Of a stretch of 64,000 nucleotides of DNA, positions 53,695 to 64,000 are shown piece after piece. This DNA is from Xiphias gladius. Its lineage: Eukaryota; Chordata; Actinopteri; Istiophoriformes; Xiphiidae. Position 1 is the first letter of the stretch; each line of letters opens with the position of its first letter. The stretch spans positions 15,004,706 through 15,068,705 of the forward strand of contig NC_053417.1 of the NCBI RefSeq assembly GCF_016859285.1, read 5' to 3'. A program made the position numbers and the translations under genes. Under the pieces are notes generated by a model, which saw only the letters and a program-made list of their open reading frames with translations, did not search any database and was not told where the DNA came from.

Positions 53695-55000
53695 GTTTAG
53701 TGACTGATTTGAGATCATTAAATCCCTGCGTACGCACTTTGATCAAACAAGATGTCATCACTCATCAGATTTTTTTCACCACTGGTTTTAAATTATGTTC
53801 ATGAAAACTTTTTTTTATTATTTTGTGAAAAGGGACGTTTTTTTATGTTCAGTATTAATGCCAGTGGAAGGTGGATGGTTAGACTCAGTTTTTCCATTAA
53901 TACATTTTTGTTTTAAACAGATCTGTCACCGAAAGTACAATCTTGAGTAATAACCTCAATCAGAAATACATAAATCAATCAAAACGGAGTTAATCCTGGC
54001 ATCTGAAATTGATTTAACCACCTTGTATATTTTACTGTTTGTTTCACGCCATATAACCACTAAACAGATGGGGGGGGGGGGGGCATTTTTACTCTGATTT
54101 AATCTTTAGACCATAAAAATTATAGTTACAATCATTCTAATCAAAACTAAATTTACCCAGGTTTAATGTGACAAAATCTTTTGGATATAAAAATGATAGT
54201 TTTGTCATGGAGAGTAAACTGAATGTAAAGAAGTAGTCATAATTTGTTTTTTTGCTAATAAATTACTGACTCATTTCAGATTATTTTATTCCTGCGTACA
54301 GATTGTGAAGGAAAAACAAAAACAAAATGTTATCAGATTAGTTTCACTATTTTTTTTTTTTTTTTACCTTTTTAAAAATTTCTTTATGGATGACTCCTCT
54401 CATTTATATCATGAAAAGGGATATTTCCTTGACTTTAAGTAATAATAACAGTGGAAGGTGGCAAGTTAGACCCTGTGTGTTCCCTGAATACTTTTTGTTT
54501 CAACTGCCAAATGCACAGTTGTAAGTGATAACCTCAGCCGGGAATGCATTAACTCATCAAAACATAATTTACCCAAATTGTAGTCTGACATAATCATTAG
54601 GAAATAAAAGATCAAATTATAGTCGTAGACACTAAACAGATAATGTAGGGAAGTAGTCATAATTTGTTGGTTTTCCTATAAATTATCATTATCGACTGAC
54701 TTCAGATCATTAAATCCCTGGGCTCATATTTTGAAGGGACAACAACAATGATGTCATCAGTTTTTTCTTTTCTTTTACTGCTTTTACCTTTAACATCATC
54801 TTTATGAGTGAACCTGATTTTTTTAATGTCATAAAAAGAGAGATTTAATGATTTTACATTTTCAGTAACAGTAACAGTGGAAAGTGTGTAGTTAGACCCA
54901 GTTTGCTCCCTGAATACATCATTGTTTCCAACAGCTCAACCACCAAATGCACACTGTTAAATAATGACCTCAATCATAGTTCAAGGTTCAGTTTACTCAG
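53695..55000 (+). repeat. Degenerate tandem array, three units of about 0.43-0.56 kb
   Basis: Corresponding landmarks recur in the same order. 'gagatcattaaatccctgcg' at 53711 matches 'cagattattttattcctgcg' at 54277 and 'cagatcattaaatccctggg' at 54702. 'cagtggaaggtgg' type motifs are at 53862, 54451 and 54877. 'aataacctcaatca', 'gataacctcagccg' and 'aatgacctcaatca' follow each. 'aagtagtcataatttgtt' recurs at 54229 and 54649. The copies are roughly 70-80% similar by eye, so the array is old. Confidence 0.8.
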
Positions 55001-55850
55001 TCATAAAATCCTGGAAAAAACAATGCTCCCTTAAGATATCTTTAGGATAGAAAGAATACATATTTCTGTTCTGCAACAGGAAAAGTTTTGGAAAATATGG
55101 GAAAGTCAGATGTTGTACTTTACACCTGCATGTCCATCATTTGTTTAATGTAAATTTCTTTGTCTTTTTTATCTTTCTTTTTTTAAGTGACTTTAATATC
55201 ATAACGAGATATTCTGCTTCTTTTTATTAAGTTCTGATTTCCTATACTCAATTTATTTACTTTATTGTTCCTTATTTTCTTTTATATTAAATAGGTACTC
55301 ACCTGTATTGATCTTTGTTACAACTGTTTAGCAAAATAGACAGTCAGGTTTGTAAATGCTTTCACACACTACCCTCAGGGAGGCCACAAGGAGCCCTGAA
55401 ACAGATGGTATGGTCTTAGAGAGCCAATTTTAAGTTTGATAAAACACAACTTTACAGCAAACGACCACAATATAAACTAAAACCATGGAGGTCTTAAAAC
55501 TAGATTTTGACAGAATTCCCTAAACAAGACAAGGCTACAACATGAAGAGTGGAGGACCGGTCATAGTTGATATTGTACTTAAGTGTTGCAATATTCTAAC
55601 TAATTTCTGATTGCTCAGATTATTTAGATCCAAATTATATGTAGTGATTCTGGGGCTTTGGGGGGCCTCTGGAGGTCTGGGGCCCCTGGGCACCACTTTG
55701 ACCAAGTTAGTGATCCAATCTTGAGTGTACCTAGGAAAAGTGGTTCCGTTTTAAAAGCCAAGAAAGGTCACATCAAATTTTGATCTGATTTAGCTATTTT
55801 CTGTTTAGTGCACGTTGTTTGAGGTTATCTGATAAATAAAACTATTCACG

Positions 55851-56024
55851 GAATTGTTTTTCAAAGGCATCCTCACTTCACTTTTGCCGCCTAGAGCTTT
55901 TGCACAGTTACTGTACATATTTTGCATACTCTGTCTCCAGATAACGTGGGACTTCTTATTTCCAACATACAGCCCTGACCTCGGTGGCAGACGCGGACAT
56001 GCGGAAGCAGCCCTCCCCTTTAAA

Positions 56025-56061
<37 letters not shown>

Positions 56062-56255
56062 CTTTAAACACGTCACTCGCCTGGCTGGCTGACTGGCTGG
56101 CTGGCTGGCGAGCGAGCGAGCGAGAGAGAGAGCGAGTGAGTATCTGGCGGTGTGGTGCTGGCGGTCGGACTGTGGTTGTGTTTCAGGTCTGGTCGTGTTT
56201 GATAACGACACACTTAGGACGCATTTCATCGCGGAGAGATGGGAATTCGGAAGAA
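55851..56255 (+). promoter_or_regulatory. Promoter and 5' UTR of the acvr1b-like gene
   Basis: CpG-containing sequence (tgccgcctag, gcagacgcggacatgcgg, ggcggtcggac, cgcggagag) stands out from the AT-rich intergenic DNA. It includes stacked microsatellites: (CA)n at 56029-56060, (CTGG)n at 56082-56109 and (GAGC)n/(GA)n at 56109-56136. An upstream ATG at 56239 opens an 8-codon ORF that overlaps the main start. Confidence 0.6.
56029..56136. repeat. Stacked microsatellites (CA)n, (CTGG)n, (GAGC)n/(GA)n
   Basis: Three different short tandem repeats lie within about 110 bp of the putative 5' UTR/promoter of the receptor gene. Confidence 0.9.
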
Positions 56256-56319
56256 ATGGCTCTAAAACAAATTGCCCTAACGCTGGCGGCCCTGTTCGGG
56301 TTGGTGGCCGTCGGTAATG
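56256..56319 (+). CDS. acvr1b: Activin receptor type 1B, first coding exon (partial gene)
   Basis: The ATG at 56256 starts MALKQIALTLAALFGLVAVG and one more codon plus one base, ending in a perfect donor (AATG|GTAAGT) at 56319. This is a typical signal peptide with a hydrophobic core at residues 6-19. Type I receptor genes, including acvrl1 here, end the signal-peptide exon in phase 1, as this one does. The identity rests on conserved gene order (ACVR1B follows ACVRL1 in the same orientation in vertebrates) and not on diagnostic residues. The ligand-binding and kinase exons lie beyond the window or are not recognisable. Another secreted or membrane protein cannot be excluded. Confidence 0.6.
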
Positions 56320-58037
56320 GTAAGTTTCATCTGAGCACCTCTCCGGCTTTTGTCTCGATGTGTTTTCCTGGACTGGGCATCGCCTGTTGTCGCTCATCGC
56401 CATGGCGCTCTGTATCGGCGATTCGGCTAACCGTAATGTAGCTAGCGTTGACCTCAAAACCGTAGCTGCCGTTTCCCCGAAACAAAAGAATTGCTGTTGG
56501 TTTGTTGTTGATTGTGATTTATATCGACTGGCAAAATCCGACGTGTCCGACGGTCGGTATTGAACGCGGAGCAAGTAGCTAAACCACAACAAAAACATGG
56601 TGGTTCTGTTTGTGTCGAGGCACTGGAAAGAGCAGAAAGCGGTCTCTGAATGAAAGGCCTAACCTACTTTGTGCATAAAATGTGTTTTTGAGTGTAAATA
56701 CTGGCAGCTCTTCCATTGGGGTCCATTTGTAAGGAGTGAAAAGGCTCCTTAGTGGCCTCCAGCAGAAAGTGAATGCTGGCATAGGGTGACAACAGCCGTG
56801 CATTCAGCCATCCCAGACAGAAGTCAGAGTTGAAGTCTGGGTTCATTGTGATGGAAATGTGGCAAGTGGGGTCTTTTGAGGCACCAGTTATGGGGCTGCT
56901 TAAGTCTGAATCCTCCCGCCGGAGCAGCTGATACCCAGCTCCACACCACTGTCTCAGAATGGGCAGGTGTTGTATTAAACTAGTGTGTTTGTGCCTCCAC
57001 AGAATGTCTGCTCATCTTTTACTTTGTGCCAAACACCCAACTTTAACATAAGGTTTTGATAGATTTTTATTTTAGACAAGCATTTTTATCATGCCTCGTG
57101 TTACGCAAACCCCATTTTTTGATCTTCCTGTGGTCTCTGTATTTTAAGGCTATTTTAGCTTGTTGCAACTTGCCACTCAGCAGATAAATTAGGTAATACG
57201 AGAAAATTCAGTTGTGTGTGCCAGAATAAATATCCTGACTTCATTGTCTTCTATTAGAGTGTATGTTGTGCTTCAAAAAGTTGAGTCATCCTTCCAAGAA
57301 TCAGAAAAATATGCCTCCCCCGCTTAGTTTAGATAAGGACACAGTACACAAAGGTTGATCATTTCATGTATGGCATGCTGGGAAAAATGATCACACCTGA
57401 ATGGCTTTGTTTGCCTGGGTTACTATAACATTAACAGTTATGTGTGAGGGGAAAGTGGGGGTGGGTGTGTGGCCCGAGCAGACGGGGGGGGGGGGTGATG
57501 ATGGGTTTGTCCAGCTGGCGGGGTCTGTCATGTAAGGGGCCCACAAGTCTGTCTGGAGCCATGGTTTCACGCCATATAATGGATTACACCATGCAAACGC
57601 TGAAACCAGACAAACCTGAAAGTAGCTGTGCTAGAGCAGATTCCAGGGCTGTGTAGTATGTTTTTTTGTTTTTTTGTTTTTTGTTTGTTTTTTGAGTATA
57701 CGCTTTACCCGCGGGTTTGACGAATCCGTCACGTGTTGTTGACTTCATAAGTATTAGGAGTCAGTGGTGTTATGACCATTACATGTCTACGTGACACAGT
57801 CTGCCTGGGTGCATTGAACACAGTAGCAATGTGATATGGGCACTGTCAACCACACTGCCGTGAGGAAGGGCGCGCCCCTCTCTTTCTCTTTTCTTCCCGC
57901 TCTCCATTCTCTGTCTCTCTCATATAAAAGGCCTGGTGCTTTATCAGAATTTAATCAGTACTTTGTTATCTGTGGTCCCACTTCTGCTTTCACTTACTCA
58001 CTGCCACCACAGGGAGCTGAAGAAAACTTTAACATTG

Positions 58038-58092
58038 GCTGTGTGTGTGTGTGTGTGTGTGTGTGTTTGTTGTTGTTGTTCTTGTTGTTGTT
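58038..58092. repeat. Compound (GT)n-(TTG)n microsatellite
   Basis: About 14 GT repeats followed by TTG repeats. Confidence 0.88.
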
Positions 58093-58487
58093 TTTCTAGG
58101 TTAAAAGAAGGCCTTAAGTTAGTTGAGCTCCTGTTATCTCTTGAACTCTGCACTCACTTTTAGTAGCCCTTCCACATACTATCACCAGCCCTGCCAGAGT
58201 CTTGTCATTGCCTGATATGCCTCTGCTTAAATCAAAGACAGGGTGATTGGAAGAAGAAAAAAAAATCCTTCCTTCTCAACTTGTTGAAGGAACTGCCTCT
58301 GCTACAGGTGCTGTTTAATGTAGAATTTGATGTGAAGGAGCTCAGGTGGAGGAAGTATGAGCTAGTAAGATTGGAACATGTGTACACCTGCCCATTAAAT
58401 CAGAGCCAAGGGAATGTACGGAGAAAGGCTGAAACTTATTTGGTTCAAAGGTGTGTGTGCATGTAAAGAGAACAGAATTTGGTGCGC

Positions 58488-58520
58488 GTGTGTGTGTGTG
58501 TGTGTGGGGGGGGGGGGGGT
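58488..58520. repeat. (GT)n with adjoining G-run
   Basis: About eight GT repeats followed by 14 G. The G-run is prone to sequencing error. Confidence 0.85.
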
Positions 58521-60244
58521 GTTTCCAGACCTGTTATGGGAGAAAGTTGTTTTGTTTTTTCTGATAAAGTTGTAGCAGTTGTCGAGGCCCACTCTAGATA
58601 GATGGATTTTTAGGCTGCCGGATCCCTGCAGCTAAATCATGATCAAATGAAGTTGCACATCACCTGTATAACATGTCATGTTACTTCCTGGCCCAAAACC
58701 TCCTCCTCAGCTATTTGTGTTTACCAACAGTTTCTATAATGTGGCACTGAGCCAGACAAGGTCAGGTCAGGTCTGGGGTGGTCTAGTTCTCCCTCCATAA
58801 TGACCAGTGTTGTTAATGACCTCCGTTGGCCCAGAGGCACAGAGCCCTAATTGCTACAGCAGACAGCATAGCCTCTGACTGACCCAGCTCCGCCATTACT
58901 GATGTTGAACCACAAGGGATTACTACCACCGCAGAGCCTGCCCACTTCTCAGTTGCCCGCTTCTCTATGCCATTAATTTATACAGAGCACTTTGTTTAAA
59001 GGGTCTTTGTAGTATACGCGTTGGTGTTTTTGCCATACTTTATGTTCTTGGTGATAGAGAGTTGTTATTGTCATAGTGCACGCAGATAGACCCAGTAGCT
59101 ATTCAGGTTCATGTCTGTAGGGCTAAACCTGACACACATCCTCCAGTAAGTGTCTCTCTGTAGAGGTGCATGATTTTTTTTTTTTTTTTTTTTGGCTGCT
59201 GTTGGAATGCAGATTAGACCTGCTCTGCCTCCTATATTCTGCTTGAAGGTGTGCAGTCGACTTGTCAAGTTATCTTCAATACTGCCATGACAATGATTTG
59301 CTTTGATTGGTGTGGTTGGTAAGATTGTTTTTGCTTGGTGAATATTGTGTGAGCGTATATTATCTAACTAGTTCTTGAAGTACAATTTAAACCTCTGCAT
59401 TCTAGCCTTTCTCAGGCCTCCATGGTGACATTACTTTAAAAAGAGCCCAAGTGTGTTTCATATGGCAGTGAGGCAATAATTCTTGGAATAAACTCCACTA
59501 TGCAAAGTTGTTCCTTTTTTGAGTAGTAAATGTAATTTTATTAGGATGGTAAGATTTCAGTAGTAATATGGCAGAACCTTTTGTGACCGTTCTTGTGTAT
59601 TTCCTACAACAGCAAAGCGATGGGGCTGGAATGTTTGATGATGATAATAACCAGAAGAAATTGTTTTGGTGTCATAACATTATCTTCTTATGCACTGTTG
59701 GCAAAATAACAGTAGATTATAATCATTTTTTGTTTTTCCACTGTCAACACCATGGGATCATTGTATACGATATAGAGTGTTTGATTTAAAATGGTATTTC
59801 TGATGACTTGTCAGTTTTCTTTTTTGTTAAATATTTTTATTCTGTTTGGTTTGTTTTAGCAATTTAGACAGTGAAAGCTTGCATAACCAAAAAATCTAGG
59901 TCTTAAAATTAAGTAAAATATAATTCTTGTAAAAAATGGTAGCCCTCAATATGGAGTTAATATTACACTGAAGTGAGAGTTGGGTATTGTCTGGAAACTT
60001 TCTATACTAATGCCAATGCAATACATGAGCTTCAGTACGGATACTAAAGTATACTTTTTTTCAATACCATACATTGAAATTTTTTTTTCTATAAACCTCT
60101 TTTTTTTCATTTAAGAAAGAAGCCAAAGGTCTTAGCTGTTAAATGTTGTCTAAACCCAAGCAAACATTAAAAAAAACTTGCCTAATTAGGCACTACTTAA
60201 GTCAAAGTAGTTTTTTTTGTTTTGGGTTTTTTTTTGTTTTTTTT

Positions 60245-60720
60245 TACCTCCACCAAGGAGGTTATGTTTTCACCCCTGTCTGGTTGTTGGTTTGTTTGTT
60301 CATTTGTCAGCACAATTATGTAAAAAGTACTGAGCGGATTTTTGAACCAAACTTGGTGGAGGGATGGGGCATGGGCCAGGGAATAACACATTAAATTTTG
60401 GGGCAAATCCCGATGAGTTTAAAAATGTTCCTCTGTAGTCTGGTGTATCTTTTTTGACATTGGCCTTGGTGGAGGTCTGCGCTCTTCTGGGCGCATTTTC
60501 TAGTTGCTTTGTTTGTTTATTTGTCAGCAGGAAAAAAGTACCGAACCAATTTGCACCAAACTTGGTGGAGAGGTGGGTCATGGGCTGGGGAATAACCCAT
60601 TGAATTTTGGTGTGGATCCCGTTAAAGGGTTGGATCCAGGAAAAGTTTTTTTTCTCAATTTCCTTAACATTGCGAAATAGGGTATTTTTTTCACCTTGGC
60701 GGAGATATGCGCTCTACTGA
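60245..60720 (+). repeat. Dispersed teleost MITE-like repeat, two tandem partial copies
   Basis: Copy one runs from 'cctccaccaaggaggttatg' (60247) through 'accaaacttggtggaggga' and 'ggtggaggtctgcgctct'. Copy two repeats the core: 'caccaaacttggtggagag' (60555), 'gggaataacccattgaattt' and 'ggcggagatatgcgctctac' (60699). Such 'ccaccaaggaggttatgt' elements are widespread in teleosts. Confidence 0.75.
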
Positions 60721-61054
60721 GTCTGATTCTATTTTTTTATTTTATTTTTGGGTTTTTTTTGTTTTTTGTTTTTCAGTACCAAAACAGTGGTTTGATACCC
60801 AACCATAGCTGTAGCCAGAGTAAAACTTTAATAACAGTTGTAGGGGGAAAAAAAAGAGTAATTGTTAAGTCTCTGGTCTGCTAATACTCAAAGGGTTTTT
60901 AGGCTCAAGTCACATGGCTGATAAATTGGCTCACAGTAGTGTAACATACTAGGCCATTAAAGAGGCAGCACTGACCAGTTTGGGAATTTGAGCACCGGTA
61001 TCAGCAGCAAGCCTGAATTGAGCCTGTGCTCACAATTGTATGCCTTTTGAACTC

Positions 61055-61086
<32 letters not shown>

Positions 61087-61087
61087 G
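61055..61087. repeat. (GACA)n microsatellite
   Basis: About eight 'cagacaga' tetranucleotide units. Confidence 0.92.
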
Positions 61088-64000
61088 TAGCCTAGAGGGT
61101 GGTGGTTTGTAGAGATAGTAGGAGCAACCTCAGCCCCAGAGACCTCACTTTTGAATCAGATCAGTAATCTAACCCTGAAATGCAGACAAAGGTAATGACT
61201 TTCCTCCTTCCCCTAGCATTGATTAGGACACAGTTGTAGTGTGTGCATGTGTGTGCGCCCATGTGTGTGTTGCACTCACACTGTCTGGTGGCGTCTGCTT
61301 GTCTTGATCAGCTCTCAGTCTGGTATCTGTATGGATCTAATTTCAGCCAGTGCATTTTGGTAATGGTGCTCTGCTCCCCGAACACACGCCCGTACAGACT
61401 GTCTCTGTCTGCGTCACTTTGCCCCCAGAAACCCACTGAGTTTGAGTAGCCCTGCAACACTGCGCTGAGCTCGCTTAAGAGTATTTTCCGCAGACTTTAT
61501 CATTTTACCATACTTGAAAGTTCACCTTTGTTTTGACAGGGTTGCTCTGCAAGAGTAAGTCTGAACAACACATCGCAAACATGAAACACGATCATCAAGG
61601 TTAATGTGTAAAGTTGTTTGGAATGGGACTAGGCTGTGGTTTTTTGTTGGGTCCACATTAAGGTGACGCCGGTTATGGCAGTAATGTTTTATTAATCCCT
61701 TCCTCACTACGTCTGCTATTTCCTGTCTCAACATGAACGGAATGATAGGAACTTCACACACTAGCAGCTCAAAGGAGTAACTTTTTTTGCTGTGTTCTCC
61801 CCTTTTCCTCCACTGATCCCTTTTCCTGTTATTTACCCCCTCCTGTAAGTCAAAGTCTAGACTGGGTTTTAATGACGGTCACAGCTGGTCACTTGGGTAG
61901 ACCTCAATCGCAGCTGGGGGGCTCTGTAAGTTCGCTGGGTACCCCCCTGCTCCCTCCTCTCTGTATTGTCCTGCCCAATTTGGGACCAGCCCCCATCCTG
62001 TCTGGTCCAGAGCAGCCCCCAAACATCAGGGTTGTTGCTGTTAACCTCGGTCTGTACCCTACAAGCCACCCATCCCCCTTCACTGCTCCACGCGGAAGTG
62101 CGCTCCCCCACTCCACTCTGCTCTTTGTTCATGCAGGGCCAGTCCAATCCCTCCTCATGTTGTCTTAATCTCCACACAAAGGACCAGTGTAAAGACCACC
62201 AATTATGTGGATGCAAGAGCAGAGTTCACTCAAAAACCACATGCACCCAGCCTCTACTCAGATCCATTTATATTTAGGCTTGATACTATTCCTAGCCTAG
62301 CTTTGTAACACTTCTGCTCTGAATCCAGTGAGATATGCAGAGCAAACAACATGACATTTGGGTAAATGCTAGTGGGCCAGGAGTTCTTACTTGGACGTCG
62401 TTTGATTATACCTCTTATTTTCAGGTCAAGTTTTCACATTGTGGTAATAGAGGTTTTTCTATAGCGGTATCCCTTTAATATCTCTGGTTGTAATGGGCAA
62501 TGTTACAAATCAATGAGCACAACTATTTTGTGACCTTATTGGGTTCACGGGATTTTTTGCTTCAATGTGATGAATTACTTTAATTTGTTAGGTGACGGGA
62601 TTAAGTTGTTTTTAATCTATAAATGGTTTCTATCTCTATAAATATATAAAATTACATATTCTGTCATAGATGTTCTTTATTTGGCAGCCATAGTGTTGCT
62701 TGTTTGTGTGGAGGCAGCCTACATATGCTATAGCCACAAGGTAGCCTTTAACCAAAAGGAAGACTTGCCACAAACCAAACTCTTGGTAGACCACAAACCA
62801 TTCATGGCAGACTTGAGAAGGGAATGTGTGTGTTTTCAGCCATGTTTGGTTTCCTTCCTGAGCTTCTGTCTATATGTCTGTGTACCGTCTGTCTTACCAC
62901 ACACAGACTCTCCATGATGAATGCGCATGTTCTTTTCAGATCATGGTGTTCTTATCAGCTTGCTGTAGTTGATTTATTGCTGTATATTGGTGCAATATGT
63001 TTGTCGTAGGAACACATATATAGTCTTCAGTTTGATTCTTGTGAGAAACTCCTCTCAAAAACATTTTTTTTTTTTTTAATGTCACTCTTGCTTTGAGGAT
63101 GGATTGATCAAAAATGGCTCCTGTCTGAACTCACTTGCTAAAGATTGATTTTATTTCAATGAGAAGCAGTAAACAGAGGGCCTCCAAAACAGGGGCCTGA
63201 TGGAAGGAGGATTTCAAGTCGTCTGAATTTGATGGATATCAAGTGTTGTCCAGCTTTTTGACCTACTGCTGTTACTCGTCATCTGTTCTCTTTAGCTAAA
63301 ATATTTGCACCATTAATACTGTAGATTAGCGTGATGTGGCACTGGGCTTGTTTTTCTCTCTTTATCAGCCCCAGCCTGCTTCACCTCTGTGTAATCTGCA
63401 GGAAATTCCATCTGCATGCGAACTTTAGTGAATTTGGACACACTCCACCAAGAGTTCCTGCCACTTTCCCGCTCACCTCCCGGAGAGAAAGACACACACA
63501 CAAACACCAAACAGATGAGAAATATTACTGAAACACTGCTTCAAATGTTCCACATTTCCAGTTACCACTCAGTCGACAAGCATAGACACATCAGCACACA
63601 TGCTACGTGCAAAAAATGCTCCCACGCAGAATGCAACCTCCCAGTTCAGATGATTAGAAACCACTCCCATGACACCAGGGTTTGTGGCTTTGTCCACTTA
63701 GATGTTACATTTCATAATCAGTATATCAGTCATTTTGAGCATTTTTTTTTTTTTTTTTTTAAACTAAACCATATTGAACAAAAGCCTTGTGGTGTAACGA
63801 CTCAGTTGTTTCAAGAATGTGTTAAAATCTGCTGACACCTTTTGACAGAGAGTTGGTACAAACAGGGAAGATCAGTGAGCTCATCAGGTCAAAGAAACCC
63901 TCAGGATAAGACAGAGGATTAGTGGAAGCTTGCCACTCTTAAAATCTTTTCTTTCCTCTAGGCCAGACATTGTCAGCGGTCCAATCGATGCTGAGCCTCT

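Larger units (their letters stand above)
51849..55850. other. Intergenic DNA between acvrl1 and acvr1b
   Basis: Repeat-rich, non-coding. It holds the interrupted CA block at 52471-52640, a G-run at 54069-54083, the degenerate tandem array at 53695-55000, and GC-rich 'ggggcctctggaggtctggg' sequence at 55660-55690 that may be a repeat fragment. No gene is seen. Confidence 0.65.
56320..64000 (+). other. Putative acvr1b intron 1
   Basis: At least 7.7 kb without a supportable coding exon. It holds GT and TTG repeats (58038-58092), a GT-G14 run (58488-58520), poly-T (59166-59193), a pair of MITE-like repeats (60245-60720), (GACA)n (61055-61087) and poly-T near 63065 and 63741. An acceptor-like 'tttcctctag' at 63952-63961 is followed by 39 open bases to the window edge, but no receptor motif is visible. 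Confidence 0.55.

Noticed and set aside
61869..62277. Overlapping 98-115-aa frames on both strands inside acvr1b intron 1
   Set aside because: Frames are open on both strands because the local GC content lowers stop frequency; no domain or splice support.
63952..64000. Good acceptor followed by an open frame to the window end, phase-compatible with the acvr1b first exon
   Set aside because: 39 bases are too few, and no cysteine of the receptor ligand-binding domain is visible; left unresolved.

Overview
The window reads as nuclear DNA from a ray-finned (teleost) fish. It is AT-rich, has interrupted genes with GT-AG introns, very many long (CA/GT)n microsatellites, a decayed Tc1-like transposon with recognisable ends, and several short dispersed repeats typical of teleost genomes. 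The gene order ankrd33 - acvrl1 - acvr1b, all on the + strand, matches the conserved vertebrate block that in human lies on 12q13. I could not assign a species.

Layout. (1) 1-33.1 kb is mostly non-coding and repeat-rich. It holds a Tc1 fossil (16.54-18.11 kb), a split tRNA-like repeat (12.8-13.5 kb), an almost perfect 845-bp tandem duplication (25.98-27.68 kb), and four short exon-like segments on the minus strand (about 9.8, 21.8, 23.0 and 33.2 kb). These have open frames and consensus splice donors, but I cannot assign them to a known family. (2) 33.5-38.2 kb is ankrd33: four coding exons, 450 aa, an ankyrin-repeat cofactor of the photoreceptor lineage, with a long 3' UTR. (3) 41.2-51.85 kb is acvrl1 (ALK1): a GC-rich promoter and non-coding first exon, then nine coding exons for a 503-aa TGF-beta/BMP type I receptor, resolved exon by exon in frame. 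(4) 51.85-55.8 kb is intergenic and includes a degenerate tandem array of roughly 0.4-0.56-kb units. (5) From about 55.9 kb a second promoter and a signal-peptide exon start what synteny says is acvr1b (ALK4). The rest of the window is its repeat-rich first intron.

How the genes relate. acvrl1 and acvr1b are tandem paralogous type I receptor kinases. By family knowledge ALK1 signals BMP9/BMP10 to Smad1/5/8 in endothelium, and ALK4 signals activin/nodal to Smad2/3. ankrd33 is an unrelated neighbour.

The best leads for follow-up are four. First, a 58-nt (TG)n tract ends 22 nt before the acceptor of the acvrl1 transmembrane exon; skipping that exon, or reading through the preceding donor, would give a secreted ligand-binding domain. 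Second, an unrecognised minus-strand gene may start about 370 bp from the ankrd33 start codon. Third, there is the recent 845-bp duplication. Fourth, ankrd33 and acvr1b both have upstream ORFs. I saw no prokaryotic-type system, CRISPR array, viral gene or RNA gene.
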